A DNA stretch of 64,000 nt from assembly GCF_002958735.1 (NCBI RefSeq), contig NZ_PPGH01000037.1, positions 760,001 to 824,000 of the forward strand, read 5' to 3'. Both the position numbers and the translations under genes were made by a program. This document shows, piece by piece, positions 1 to 9,558 of the stretch; the first letter of the stretch is position 1, and each line of letters starts with the position of its first letter. The notes beneath the pieces are model-generated. The model made no database searches. It was not told the origin of the DNA and worked only from the letters and a program-made list of their open reading frames with translations. This DNA is from Chromatium okenii (lineage in GTDB: Bacteria; Pseudomonadota; Gammaproteobacteria; Chromatiales; Chromatiaceae).

Positions 1-661
<661 letters not shown>

Positions 662-748
662 ATAACACCCAAGTGCGTTGTTTCTTGTCTGTTTAATTAA
701 ACGATTACGCCAAATTTCGATAGCTTTTAATCCGCTATCAACCGCTTT

Positions 749-865
749 CCCTGGCGGCCATAGATCACTGGAACCACCTGATCCCATCCCGAACTCAGTC
801 GTGAAACGGTGACTCGCCGATGCTAGTGTGGGGTCTCCCCATGTGAATGTAGGTTACTGCCAGGG
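749..865 (+). rRNA. rrf: 5S ribosomal RNA
   Basis: A 117-nt gene with the classic 5S ends: CCCTGGCGGCCATAG at the 5' side pairs with the terminal TGCCAGGG. The internal CCGAACTCAG loop is present. It lies 87 nt downstream of 23S in the usual 23S-5S order and is followed directly by a strong terminator. Confidence 0.96.
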
Positions 866-875
866 TCTTAATCTG

Positions 876-914
876 AAACCCCCGCTTCTTCATTGAGGCG
901 GGGGTTTTCTTTTG
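876..914 (+). terminator. rRNA operon terminator
   Basis: Perfect stem CCCCCGC (879-885) with GCGGGGG (898-904), extended by AAA/TTT and followed by a T-rich tail. It ends the rRNA operon 11 nt after 5S. Confidence 0.92.
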
Positions 915-1112
915 TGCAGTCTACGCTCTGCAGATGTCTTTTAGCTTTACCGCCTAATGGTTGGTAGCCGACCGTACAGGCTTGCCGCCGAGGATCAATT
1001 AATCTCACCACGCCCCATAAACCTAGACCACTATTGACTCTTACGGGTTGTGTAGCTAAAATTAATTTTCATCAGGATAACTGATGCGACAACCAACCTC
1101 TGGAGTTCACCA

Positions 1113-1208
1113 ATGAAGACCTATGCTCGTCCTACCTTGGTAATCATCCGTGCCAACCCCCACAAGATGGGTTCATGCTGTTTTGTGAATACGTATAAAA
1201 CCCAGTAA
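1113..1208 (+). CDS. putative RiPP precursor peptide, 31 aa
   Basis: A short reading frame for a 31-residue peptide. It begins MKTYARPTLVIIRANP and ends HKMGSCCFVNTYKTQ. A good ribosome site, TGGAG, sits 6 nt before the ATG. The next gene, starting 31 nt downstream, encodes a radical SAM/SPASM enzyme with an apparent peptide-recognition domain, the usual partner of such peptides. The N-terminal half resembles a short leader; the C-terminal part with the Cys-Cys pair (residues 22-23) and Tyr28 would be the core. Peptide and enzyme are separated only by a terminator-like hairpin. I do not recognise the peptide family. Small rSAM-linked precursors such as CbpA are comparable in size, but I cannot confirm kinship. 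The alternative is a chance frame, which the ribosome site and context argue against. Confidence 0.6.
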   Translation: MKTYARPTLVIIRANPHKMGSCCFVNTYKTQ

Positions 1209-1236
1209 AAAAAAGCCCGCAACTGCGGGCTTTTTT
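1209..1236 (+). terminator. hairpin between peptide gene and radical SAM gene
   Basis: Stem GCCCGC (1215-1220) / GCGGGC (1225-1230) with an AACT loop, flanked by A and T runs. It begins at the stop codon of the 31-aa peptide and ends 2 nt before the ATG of the radical SAM gene. As an intrinsic terminator it would let the peptide be made in excess over its enzyme by partial read-through, a common arrangement in RiPP operons. Confidence 0.8.
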
Positions 1237-1238
1237 CT

Positions 1239-2870
1239 ATGAACTGCATAGAGTGCCAACGTTGCTGCAAATGGGGACATGCTGTTTTGTCAGACGATGA
1301 CATTGAGAGCATCAGCAACCACCTGCATCTCTCTACGGCATCCTTCATTGATCAGTATGTCGATACTGATATCAAGTTGGCGCATGGTGTCATTGCGATA
1401 AGGTCTGACTTAAACAGTAGTGGCTGTGTTTTCCTGACAAATGACGGCTGTTCTATCTATGAAGTACGCCCAACCAAATGCGCTACGTTCCCAAGGACTG
1501 AGCATTTGGATGCAGAATTATCAACAATCTGCCATATAGCTAGAGATATGGAACTCGAAAATCTTGCGACCAGAGTCCGTAACTGTATAAAAACATCAGC
1601 CTTTAGATTTAGAGGAGATGTCGGCTATGGGATTGATTACAAACTCAATAAATATTTCTTTCTTGACGAAATTGGCTCTCTTGCAGTTAATGACATTATC
1701 TGTAAAGGGTTTGTTGATATAGCCAACATTGCATCAACTTACGGTGTTAAAGAATCGATAGTTTCAGAAGATATAGCACTATTTTTGCGGCAGTTTATCG
1801 ACAATAACAGCCCAAACGACCCGATTAGAGAATGCCATAACGACGAGTCATTTTTTAGCTACTTTACAGAAAAAAAGATACCCCTCTCTGCAACAATAGA
1901 GGTGACTGAAGCTTGCAATGAAGATTGCATTCATTGCTACCGCCCATCCCCTAAGCGAGAGGCTTGGAGCATTGACCTATTTACAAGAACTTGTGTTGAG
2001 CTAAGCCAGCTTGGTTGCTTACAAATAGATTTTACTGGTGGAGAACCTTTCCTAAAGAAAGGCTTTATTGACTATCTCAAGATAGCCGACAGTCACGGGT
2101 TTATTGTTTCAATTCTGACTAATGCAACGCTGATTGATGATGATGCAATACAGGTTCTGAAGAATATAAAAGTCAGAACCATCTATGTATCTCTGTATTC
2201 TGACACTGCAGATGTACATGATGCCATCACAAGACTTCCAGGCAGCTTCGACAATACCTTATCGACACTAAAGAAACTAGCTAAAAACAATATTCCAGTT
2301 TTTATAAACGCTCCGATTATGGCTGCAAACAAAGATTCGACTGCAGGGATCAAGAAGCTTGCTGATGAAATTGGCTTGGATGTTAAATTTGCATACAAAA
2401 TAACACCATCATACAATAAGTTGATCCAGACAAAAAATATAAATGTTTTTTCTAAACAGGAGCTTATGAAGAATATAAGCGATCCAACGGTGGCTCTTTA
2501 TTCAGAATTGATCGAGCTTAAAAAAGCCGGACAAACCATCACCAAGGATCGCGTAAGGTCTTGCGATGCAGGGTTCAGAAGCATAACCATCTCGCCAGAA
2601 GGTGACATTATTCCATGCACAGCACTTAGGCTTGGGTGCGGAAATATCACCGAAGATAACCTCTCCACGTTGTGGGCAGAAAACATGAACATGCTTTATT
2701 GGAGAGAAAAAGGAAGTCTGGTTAAGGACGAATGCAAGTCTTGCTCGTCATATGATTTTTGTGAGCCTTGCCCTGCAGGGTATTTTGCCGAACATAATTC
2801 GCTAGATGGCATTGACGAAACCACGTGTGGGTTTGGAAAGATTTTTAACTCATGCGTAACTTGCTCCTGA
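1239..2870 (+). CDS. radical SAM/SPASM peptide maturase with N-terminal YkgJ cysteine-cluster domain
   Basis: A 543-aa cytosolic Fe-S enzyme. Residues 3-10 carry the CxxCxxCC start of a YkgJ zinc/iron-chelating domain, with more cysteines at about 63, 71 and 81. Residues ~125-190, with FFLDEIG and SEDIALFLRQFI, resemble a PqqD-like RiPP recognition element. The radical SAM CxxxCxxC motif is CNEDCIHC at 226-233, with TGGEPFLKKG shortly after. A C-terminal SPASM region begins near RSCDAGF and ends in clustered cysteines (CKSCSSYDFCEPC). This order matches enzymes that install thioether or C-C crosslinks in short peptides, and the 31-aa frame just upstream is the likely substrate. The ATG follows the hairpin directly with no obvious ribosome site, but the YkgJ motif begins at residue 3 and fixes this start. 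The bond formed is unknown. Confidence 0.85.
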   Translation: MNCIECQRCCKWGHAVLSDDDIESISNHLHLSTASFIDQYVDTDIKLAHGVIAIRSDLNSSGCVFLTNDGCSIYEVRPTKCATFPRTEHLDAELSTICHIARDMELENLATRVRNCIKTSAFRFRGDVGYGIDYKLNKYFFLDEIGSLAVNDIICKGFVDIANIASTYGVKESIVSEDIALFLRQFIDNNSPNDPIRECHNDESFFSYFTEKKIPLSATIEVTEACNEDCIHCYRPSPKREAWSIDLFTRTCVELSQLGCLQIDFTGGEPFLKKGFIDYLKIADSHGFIVSILTNATLIDDDAIQVLKNIKVRTIYVSLYSDTADVHDAITRLPGSFDNTLSTLKKLAKNNIPVFINAPIMAANKDSTAGIKKLADEIGLDVKFAYKITPSYNKLIQTKNINVFSKQELMKNISDPTVALYSELIELKKAGQTITKDRVRSCDAGFRSITISPEGDIIPCTALRLGCGNITEDNLSTLWAENMNMLYWREKGSLVKDECKSCSSYDFCEPCPAGYFAEHNSLDGIDETTCGFGKIFNSCVTCS

Positions 2871-2880
2871 TCTAGCAGCG

Positions 2881-2913
2881 TAGGTTGGGTTGTTGCTTTT
2901 AACAACCCGACAA
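2881..2913. repeat. hairpin repeat, TAGGTTGGGTT family, copy 1
   Basis: TAGGTTGGGTTGTTG-CTTTT-AACAACCCGAC folds into a near-perfect stem. Related copies lie at 3683, 4474 and 50729. It sits just after the radical SAM gene and may also end its transcript. The stretch 2914-3074 holds nothing else I can support. Confidence 0.65.
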
Positions 2914-3074
2914 CTAGCAACATTGAACCCCGCGCTCATTCTGCAACATCGTACCAACGGCACCTCTTAACTTTTTCGTTATACCTATCATTTCCGAACT
3001 AAAACCAACGATATAAAACACAGCATCAGATTTGATGTGCTGAAAAAAGGCACACAATAATATGAAGTTGATAT

Positions 3075-3353
3075 ATGAAGCCATTTCGCTGGAACACAGA
3101 AAAAAACAAATTACTCAAGGAAGAAAGAGGAATTACCTTTGAACATGTAATAATATCAATAGAAAATGACGGTTTACTGGATATTCTCAAACACCCAAAT
3201 ACAGAAAAATATCCAAACTAAAAAATTTTAGTTGTTGAACATAATGACTACGTTTATTTGGTTCCTTTCGTTGAGGAAGATGAATTTTACTTTTTAAAAA
3301 CAGTGATACCAAGCAGGAAAGCAACAAGAAATTATCTCAGTAAAGGTGACTGA
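3075..3353 (+). pseudogene. toxin-like gene (BrnT-like) with an in-frame stop
   Basis: The frame opens with MKPFRWNTEKNKLLKEERG, matching the start of BrnT-type toxins (W...KN..L...RGI.FE). It hits TAA at 3219-3221 after 48 codons. The same frame then continues open for 43 codons to TGA at 3351, ending IPSRKATRNYLSKGD, which resembles a toxin C-terminus. A CAA to TAA change at codon 49 would explain this. The downstream antitoxin-like gene starts 1 nt after the final stop, as in intact operons. Likely an inactivated toxin beside a surviving antitoxin; the family assignment is by motif only. Confidence 0.6.
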
Positions 3354-3354
3354 C

Positions 3355-3630
3355 ATGGAAAACATTGATATTTTTGAAGCAGAAATTCTAAAATCCTTTG
3401 AAAAAGGAGAGTTTCAATCAGTTGTCAGCAAAATAAAATTAGAAAAATTTAAAGCAGCAGCACGCGCAACTGCAATTAAAGATCAACGTGTAAACATTAG
3501 ACTTTCCTTAGGCGATTTGAAAGACATTCAAGTCAGAGCTTTAGAAGAAGGTATACCTTATCAAACACTAATTGCAAGCGTTCTACATAAGTACGTTACA
3601 GGAAAACTTGTAGATGTAAATGAGGTGTAA
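3355..3630 (+). CDS. antitoxin-like protein, CopG/BrnA type
   Basis: A 91-aa protein with a C-terminal ribbon-helix-helix-like segment (RVNIRLSLGDLKDIQVRA, then the helix GIPYQTLIASVLHKY). Such proteins bind their own operator and neutralise the toxin encoded upstream. I chose ATG 3355 because AAAGG sits 8 nt before it; GTG 3346, inside the toxin gene, is the alternative. The partner toxin is interrupted by a stop, so this copy may now be free-standing. AT-rich composition suggests horizontal origin. Confidence 0.65.
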   Translation: MENIDIFEAEILKSFEKGEFQSVVSKIKLEKFKAAARATAIKDQRVNIRLSLGDLKDIQVRALEEGIPYQTLIASVLHKYVTGKLVDVNEV

Positions 3631-3682
3631 TTTTCCGTTGCACCTGCAAACCACAAAGCCAGCGACTTTGCAGGTGAATTTT

Positions 3683-3714
3683 TAGGTTGGTTTACTGCTT
3701 TTAGCAACCCAACA
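3683..3714. repeat. hairpin repeat, TAGGTTGGGTT family, copy 2
   Basis: TAGGTTGGTTTACTGCTTTTAGCAACCCAACAT; the stem is GGTTGGTTT with GCAACCCAAC. A reverse-complement fragment GCTAAAAGCAGTAA lies at about 3813-3826, so the repeat arms bracket ~100 nt without a gene. Confidence 0.6.
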
Positions 3715-3846
3715 TTTAATCAATCTGAACCTAAATAGCTTCTGCACCTGATACCGTTGTCGGCAATTAAAGTACCGCAAGGAGCAACCTCGATGCGCAA
3801 AGACATTAGCTAAAAGCAGTAACATCCAAAATCAAACACATCGCGC

Positions 3847-3972
3847 ATGAAGATCGAATTAAAACCTCAAGCGATTAAAGATTTACGCAGTCTTCAGAAA
3901 CAGAACGCTGCCCGTATTTTGGAGAAACTCAGTCAACTGGAACATGAATTTAGCGGAGTTTTAACAACTTAA
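3847..3972 (+). pseudogene. RelE/ParE-type toxin fragment
   Basis: A 41-codon frame, MKIELKPQAIKDLRSLQKQN then ARILEKLSQLE, matches the N-terminal half of RelE/ParE toxins, which normally run to 85-100 residues. The frame then becomes unrelated and stops at 3970. No antitoxin is visible upstream. It appears to be a truncated remnant. Confidence 0.5.
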
Positions 3973-4030
3973 TGTAAGGGTAGTCGAGTGGGTAAGAGTT
4001 TTTTATAACTGGATAAATAATTAGTGCCTT

Positions 4031-4450
4031 ATGAAAGCAAAGATACTATTTTTTGTATTTGGTACGTTATTGGGTAGTAACGCATGGTCGCAACAAGACT
4101 CATACTTTCATCTGAGAGACATAACTAGAAATGGCGGTTCAGGTTATTTTAATTGCGCTTATAAAGGGAAAAAAGCGAGCAAGCCCTGTAAGGTAATCGT
4201 TAAACAAGAATTAGTTACTCATCCAGATGTCGTTAACTTTAAAGGAAAAGCTGAAAGAGAACAGGTGCTCATAATTAAGTGGCCAGATGGTGATACCTCA
4301 AAATATTCTTGGTCAGATAGCGGTGAGATGTGGAATCTCACAGAAAAACAAGCTGGCGGCTATCATTTATCTGGAGATGAAATAACTCAAGATTGGAGTC
4401 GTGGTTTTGTTATAGAAAAGGAAGGTTCTGAATATGTCAGGATATGGTAG
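4031..4450 (+). CDS. small secreted protein of unknown function
   Basis: A 139-aa protein with a signal peptide (MKAKILFFVFGTLLGSNAWS, cleavage probably before QQDS). The mature part is polar, with two cysteines (FNCAYKGKK and KPCKVIVK) that may form a disulfide, followed by a beta-rich C-terminal half with many Trp and Gly. I recognise no family. Its AT-rich composition matches the surrounding accessory genes rather than the uppP side. Confidence 0.6.
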   Translation: MKAKILFFVFGTLLGSNAWSQQDSYFHLRDITRNGGSGYFNCAYKGKKASKPCKVIVKQELVTHPDVVNFKGKAEREQVLIIKWPDGDTSKYSWSDSGEMWNLTEKQAGGYHLSGDEITQDWSRGFVIEKEGSEYVRIW

Positions 4451-4473
4451 CTACGTATAATAAAAGCAGCGGC

Positions 4474-4506
4474 GTAGCTTGATTTACTGCTTTTGCCAAC
4501 CCAACA
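4474..4506. repeat. hairpin repeat, TAGGTTGGGTT family, copy 3 (degenerate)
   Basis: AGCTTGATTTACTGCTTTTGCCAACCCAAC keeps the right arm of the family; the left arm has decayed. It lies just after the secreted-protein gene. The stretch 4507-4697 shows no other feature. Confidence 0.45.
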
Positions 4507-4697
4507 TCACTAATCAAGCACCTACTCCGCGCAAAAATTGCTCATCGCGCCATGCAGCAGTTATTCATTGCATTTCCAGCACTACTTTTGCCATTAAAAA
4601 TTGCTTTGCAGCAAGCCATCATCATTTGTAAACAGCAAAATGATATTTCAAGCAAACTTTTCAGCCCGCGCTGCTCGCTACAGCACGGGTAAAAATA

Positions 4698-5516
4698 TCA
4701 ACTCCAATTCACCAATCCGGTATAAGCGGTAATTAACACCAGCAAACCAAAGCCAATGCGATACCACGCAAACACAATGAAATTGTGATTAGACACATAA
4801 CGCAGCAGTGTTTTGACAGTGAGCATAGCGGTAATAAATGCGGCAATGAAACCGACCGCAAACACCGATACATCATCGAATACCAACATCGCTCGTGCTT
4901 GATACACGTCATACACCGTCGCAGCGAGCATCGTCGGAATAGCGAGAAAAAACGACAGTTCAGTTGCAGCGCGGCGGGATAAACCGAACACGAGACCGCC
5001 CATAATTGTTGCGCCAGCACGAGAAACGCCGGGGAACATCGCCAGCGTTTGCGCCAAACCAACCTTGAATGCCTCGCGCCAGCTGATGTCATCGACCGTC
5101 GTAAAGCGCGGTGTTTGTGGGCGATGTTCCAGATACAAAATCACCAATCCGCCGCCGATCAACGCCGCTGCAACGGTTAACGGATTGAATAGATAGGTTT
5201 TAATGGCGTGATGAAATAACACGCCCAGCACCAGCGCCGGTAAAAATGCAATCAAAATGTTGACCACAAAACGCCGCTCGCGCCCCGGCTGCCACAGTCC
5301 GATCACGACTTCCAGTAAGCGGACGCGATAAAACCAACACACTGCCAGAATCGCTGCGAGCTGAATCACGATCTTAAACACCTTGCTTTGCGCGTCGGTG
5401 TAACCGAGCAGATCGCCAACGATGATGAGATGTCCGGTCGAGGAAATCGGCAGAAACTCAGTCAGTCCTTCCACCACGCCCAAAATCAGTGCCTTCAACA
5501 GCAGTAATTCGTCCAT
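4698..5516 (-). CDS. uppP: undecaprenyl-diphosphatase
   Basis: UppP (BacA) hydrolyses undecaprenyl pyrophosphate at the membrane to recycle the peptidoglycan lipid carrier. At 272 aa it has the usual family length. It has the catalytic motif [14 protein letters not shown] near residue 16 and the second motif [10 protein letters not shown] near 165, with multiple membrane segments. It lies 22 nt downstream of the SPOR gene and may be co-transcribed with argS and that gene. Confidence 0.96.
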   Translation of the reverse strand: MDELLLLKALILGVVEGLTEFLPISSTGHLIIVGDLLGYTDAQSKVFKIVIQLAAILAVCWFYRVRLLEVVIGLWQPGRERRFVVNILIAFLPALVLGVLFHHAIKTYLFNPLTVAAALIGGGLVILYLEHRPQTPRFTTVDDISWREAFKVGLAQTLAMFPGVSRAGATIMGGLVFGLSRRAATELSFFLAIPTMLAATVYDVYQARAMLVFDDVSVFAVGFIAAFITAMLTVKTLLRYVSNHNFIVFAWYRIGFGLLVLITAYTGLVNWS

Positions 5517-5538
5517 TATTTCAACCTGTTATTGCGGT

Positions 5539-6162
5539 TTATTTTACCGGATACGCGACCGCATCCTTGCCGTTGCGCTTGAGCAAATCTCGCGCCTGTT
5601 CTGCGGCTTTACGGGTGCTGTAAACGCCAGTACGCACGCGATACGCGGTCTGACCATTCGGCAGCGTTCCTTTTTGGACATTGCTCGACACGCCCAAACG
5701 CGCCAGTTCCGCTCGGCGACGCTCGGCATCCACGGTGTTTTTGAATGAACCGGCTTGCACCATAAAACCACTGCCGCCACTGCGTGATTGTGGCGGCGGT
5801 TCATCTGGCATATCGGCGGCCACATCTTCCGGTGGCGGTTCCTCCACTGGCGGCGGCAGTTGCGGACGTGGCGCAGATGGCGGCGGTGGACGATCAATCG
5901 TTTCCACTTTGGTGTCATTCAACAATTGCGGAAACTGAAACGTCGGTTGCACCGGCGCAGGCGTTGATTCTCGCGCTACCGCTGCGCCCGGCGTGGTCTC
6001 CGCAGGATCAGCGCGGCGCGTGGAAATGATATTGCCGCCGACTGCGCCAACGGTGATTCCCATCAGAAACCACCACACGCAGGAGCGCGGCTGCCGATTG
6101 CGTTTCAACGGCGGCGCAGGTTTTGGCGCTGCACTTTTTGCAGGTCTTGCGGGTTTTGCCAT
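5539..6162 (-). CDS. SPOR-domain membrane protein (FtsN-like)
   Basis: 207 aa: a basic cytosolic N-terminus, one membrane segment (VWWFLMGITVGAVGG, ~30-45), a Pro-rich linker (~65-125) and a C-terminal SPOR domain (from GGSGFMVQAGSF). SPOR domains bind glycan strands lacking stem peptides at the division septum. Its start abuts the argS stop, a common pairing in Gammaproteobacteria. The protein is probably a cell-division factor; FtsN itself is the closest analogue, but the short length makes exact naming unsafe. Confidence 0.87.
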   Translation of the reverse strand: MAKPARPAKSAAPKPAPPLKRNRQPRSCVWWFLMGITVGAVGGNIISTRRADPAETTPGAAVARESTPAPVQPTFQFPQLLNDTKVETIDRPPPPSAPRPQLPPPVEEPPPEDVAADMPDEPPPQSRSGGSGFMVQAGSFKNTVDAERRRAELARLGVSSNVQKGTLPNGQTAYRVRTGVYSTRKAAEQARDLLKRNGKDAVAYPVK

Positions 6163-7944
6163 TTACATCGACTCCGGCGCGGAAACGCCCAATAAACTCA
6201 AGCCGTTACGCAGCACTTGCCGCGTTGCTAAAATCAACTTCAGCCGCGCATCGCGCAGCGCCGCGTCGGGTACCAAAAATTGCTGGGCGTTGTAATAGGT
6301 GTGAAATTCGTTCGCCAGCTCGCGCAGATATTGCGTCAACTGGTGCGGTTCGGCTCGCAGCGCGGCGGTTTCCACCAGCTCCGGGTAGCGGCTCAACGTC
6401 TGCACCAGCGCCAGCTCGTGCGCCGTCGTCAGCAATTCCAAGTTGGTCACACCCGCGCTCGGCTCCAGCGCCAGCCCTTTTTCAACCGCCTGCCGCAACA
6501 CGCTGCTGACTCGCGCATGAGCATATTGGACGTAATAGACCGGATTATCCGCCGACTGCGATTTGGCTAAATCCAGATCAAAATCAAGATGCTGCTCGCA
6601 GCGCCGCATCACATAAAAGAACCGCGCTGCATCACAACCGACTTCGTTGCGCAATTGCCGCAGCGTCACGAATTCGCCGGAGCGCGTGGACATCTGCGCC
6701 TTTTCGCCGCCGCGATACAAAATCGCAAACTGCACCAGCAACACTTCCAGCCGCGTCACGTCATCGCCGAGCGCCGTTAATGCCGCCTTCACTCGCGGAA
6801 TGTAGCCGTGATGATCTGCGCCCCAGATGTCGATCACGCGCTCAAAACCGCGCTCCAGCTTGTCCATGTGATAGGCGATGTCGGAGGCAAAATAGGTCAT
6901 CTGCCCGTTCTCGCGCACGACGACGCGATCTTTTTCATCGCCGAACGCAGTCGAGCGAAACCACAGCGCCCCGTCTTGTTCATATAAATGACCGCCGCTG
7001 CGCAGCCGCTCAATCGCCCGATTGACCGCGCCGCGCTCGGTGAGCGACCGCTCGGAAAACCATTCCTGATATTCCACGCCGAAGCTGGCGAGATCGGCGC
7101 GGATGTCATCCAAAATGACATTCAAACCTAATTCAAAGACATAGCGATAACGGTTGTCGCCGAGCAGCCGTTTCGCTGCCGCAATCAAGCCGTCAATGTG
7201 CGCTTCCTTGTCGCCATCCTCACGCGCTGGCTCGTCAGCATTCGCCGCATCCAGCGGCACTCCCGCGAATACTTCAGCCGTTTCAACGCGATACACATCG
7301 CCGTGTTCACGATGCAGCGTGGCGGCGATGTCCCAAACGTAATCGCCTTTGTAGCCGTTGCTGGGAAACCGCACATCTTCGCCGCACAGCTCCAAATAAC
7401 GCAGCCACACCGAGGTGCCGAGAATGTCCATCTGGCGACCGGCGTCGTTGACGTAATACTCGCGGTGGACATCAAACCCGATGGCTGCTAGCAAATCGGC
7501 GACCACTGCGCCATACGCCGCGCCGCGTCCGTGTCCGACATGCAGCGGACCGGTCGGATTGGCGGAGACAAATTCGACCTGCACCCGTTTTCCTGCGCCG
7601 TGCTGACTGCGCCCAAAGTTGCAGCCGGTGGTCAAAATCTGCGGGATGACTGCGTGATAAGCGGTGTCGGTCAGAAAAAAGTTGATAAAGCCGGGGCCGG
7701 CGATTTCCACCCGCGCCAGCACCGGCGAAGTGGGCAGCGCGTTGACCAATTGCTGCGCGAGCTCACGCGGTTTGGTGCCGAATTGTTTGGCGAGTACCAG
7801 CGCGAGATTGGTGGCAAGGTCGCCGTGCGCGGGGTCGCGGGTGCGGTCAAGCTGCGGCAGCGGTAAAGTGGAGGCGTCAAATTGACCGTCAGCAACGAGC
7901 GTGGCGACGGCGGCACGGAGTAAGTCGTGAATCGCTGATTTCAT
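6163..7944 (-). CDS. argS: arginyl-tRNA synthetase
   Basis: Class I aminoacyl-tRNA synthetase charging tRNA-Arg, 593 aa from the start chosen here. It has the HIGH-type signature ([15 protein letters not shown]) and the class I catalytic domain, then the arginyl anticodon-binding C-terminus. As in many ArgRS the KMSK site is degenerate (QMSTRSG). A longer open frame reaches 8043, but ATG 7944 ([13 protein letters not shown]) matches the family start. Confidence 0.97.
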   Translation of the reverse strand: MKSAIHDLLRAAVATLVADGQFDASTLPLPQLDRTRDPAHGDLATNLALVLAKQFGTKPRELAQQLVNALPTSPVLARVEIAGPGFINFFLTDTAYHAVIPQILTTGCNFGRSQHGAGKRVQVEFVSANPTGPLHVGHGRGAAYGAVVADLLAAIGFDVHREYYVNDAGRQMDILGTSVWLRYLELCGEDVRFPSNGYKGDYVWDIAATLHREHGDVYRVETAEVFAGVPLDAANADEPAREDGDKEAHIDGLIAAAKRLLGDNRYRYVFELGLNVILDDIRADLASFGVEYQEWFSERSLTERGAVNRAIERLRSGGHLYEQDGALWFRSTAFGDEKDRVVVRENGQMTYFASDIAYHMDKLERGFERVIDIWGADHHGYIPRVKAALTALGDDVTRLEVLLVQFAILYRGGEKAQMSTRSGEFVTLRQLRNEVGCDAARFFYVMRRCEQHLDFDLDLAKSQSADNPVYYVQYAHARVSSVLRQAVEKGLALEPSAGVTNLELLTTAHELALVQTLSRYPELVETAALRAEPHQLTQYLRELANEFHTYYNAQQFLVPDAALRDARLKLILATRQVLRNGLSLLGVSAPESM

Positions 7945-8075
7945 GCGCGGGGGCTTCGTGTAGCGGCGCTGGCGCGGGGAGCGGGCGTCCGCAAGAGATT
8001 GAAAAAATAGGGGTTTTGTGTGTTGCTGCGGCAGTGCATTCAACGCGCAACTTGTTAATTAGGATAACTGAATCT

Positions 8076-9506
8076 GTGACATCTCAACAGCGTTTACAAA
8101 CGGGTTTAGCGCCGGGATTAATTCAATTCGATGCCAAGCAAAAGAATATCAATTATCGCAGTTGTAATAAAAATTATCGCTATTCCGAACCAGAGGAAAA
8201 AGTCCGCGCTCAGGTGTATCTCAAATTGATTCTGCATTATGGATATGCGCCAGAAAGAATTGATTTGGAAGTGAAGGTGCCACATCGCACGCCGAATAAT
8301 ATCGCAGATATTGTCGTTTTTAGCGATGACGGTCTGAAAACGCCGCATATCGTGGTTGAATGCAAACAGCCCGATATTTCTGAGGCAGAATTTAAGCAGG
8401 CGATTGAGCAGGGTTTTGGGAATGCGAACTCGATCAAAGCGCAGTTTTTATGGGTGACTTCAGAATTAAAAGAAGATTTCTTTGATGTGGCTAATTCTCC
8501 TTCAATGGAGCGAGAAGCTAATCGGATTGCAGATATTCCGCATTTTGGAAAGGATAAAGCGAACAGTTGGAAATTCACACGCGGTGGTGTAGATGGCATT
8601 GAGTTAGAAGTTGTCGAGCAGAACACCTTAACGCAGATTTTCCGCAAAGCGCATGACGCATTATGGGCGGGCGGTAAACGCAATCCAGCAGAAGCGTTTG
8701 ATGAATTAAGCAAGCTGATTTTTTGCAAAATTAGCGACGAGCGGGAATTACGCAAAATTGGTGAACCGTATCAGTTCCAAATCTGTGCCGGTGAACCGAA
8801 AGAAGCGTTATTGGCGCGAGTTAAAGCCTTATATGAAAAAGGGCGCTTGAAAGATGCCGAAGTGTTTAAGGATGACATTCGGTTGACGGCGGCTGAGTTG
8901 CAAACGGTGGTGGGCTATCTCGCGCCGATTCATTTCAATAAAACCGATTTAGACAGTAAAGGTCGGGCGCTTGAAACCTTTATGGGTGATTTCTTTCGCG
9001 GTGAATTCGGACAGTATTTTACGCCGCGCCCTATTGTGCAGTTTATTGTCAACAGTTTGCCATTGCACCATGACCAATTGGTGCTTGATCCGGCTTGCGG
9101 CAGCGGTGGTTTTTTATTGCATTTTCTCGATGCTGTGCGCCGTGAAGCTGATGCGCATTATTCACAAGACTCACAAGATCATTATAAACATTGGCATAAT
9201 TTCGCAGAGCACAAACTATTCGGGATTGAAATCTCGGAGGCAATTGCTCGCACCGCCAAGATGAATATGATTATTCACGATGACGGGCATACGAATGTCG
9301 TGGCGTTTGATGGTTTAGCGTTGCCGCCGGTGATTGAGGCGGGCACGAAACATCATGGTTTTCAAGCCGAGCGTTTTGATTTGATTGCGACAAATCCGCC
9401 GTTTGGTGCGGATGTCAAAAACGCTGAAAAGGCGTATATGGCGGAATATGAACTCGGCTGTAAGGGTGTTGATTGGATTGAGGCGAAATTAAAAAACATC
9501 AATTAG
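8076..9506 (+). CDS. type I-like DNA methylase (HsdM family) with N-terminal HsdR_N-like domain, C-terminally truncated
   Basis: About 476 aa from GTG 8076. Residues ~40-130 resemble the type I restriction N-terminal domain (SEPEEKVRAQVYLKLI; VVECKQPD). An N-6 adenine methylase domain follows, with SAM motif LDPACGSGGFLLH and catalytic motif TNPPFGA. The product stops about 35 residues after NPPF, whereas full-length relatives continue with the rest of the methylase fold and a target-recognition part. A transposase-like remnant follows on the other strand, so deletion or insertion probably removed the 3' end. It is unlikely to be active. No specificity subunit is adjacent. Confidence 0.75.
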   Translation: MTSQQRLQTGLAPGLIQFDAKQKNINYRSCNKNYRYSEPEEKVRAQVYLKLILHYGYAPERIDLEVKVPHRTPNNIADIVVFSDDGLKTPHIVVECKQPDISEAEFKQAIEQGFGNANSIKAQFLWVTSELKEDFFDVANSPSMEREANRIADIPHFGKDKANSWKFTRGGVDGIELEVVEQNTLTQIFRKAHDALWAGGKRNPAEAFDELSKLIFCKISDERELRKIGEPYQFQICAGEPKEALLARVKALYEKGRLKDAEVFKDDIRLTAAELQTVVGYLAPIHFNKTDLDSKGRALETFMGDFFRGEFGQYFTPRPIVQFIVNSLPLHHDQLVLDPACGSGGFLLHFLDAVRREADAHYSQDSQDHYKHWHNFAEHKLFGIEISEAIARTAKMNMIIHDDGHTNVVAFDGLALPPVIEAGTKHHGFQAERFDLIATNPPFGADVKNAEKAYMAEYELGCKGVDWIEAKLKNIN

Positions 9507-9558
9507 ATTAGATACTACTTCCGCCAACCAGTTAGGCTTTTTTGAAAGCATAGTTTTT

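Noticed and set aside
930..1112. Cobalamin-type riboswitch upstream of the small peptide
   Set aside because: I looked for B12-box and other riboswitch signatures and found none that I could support.
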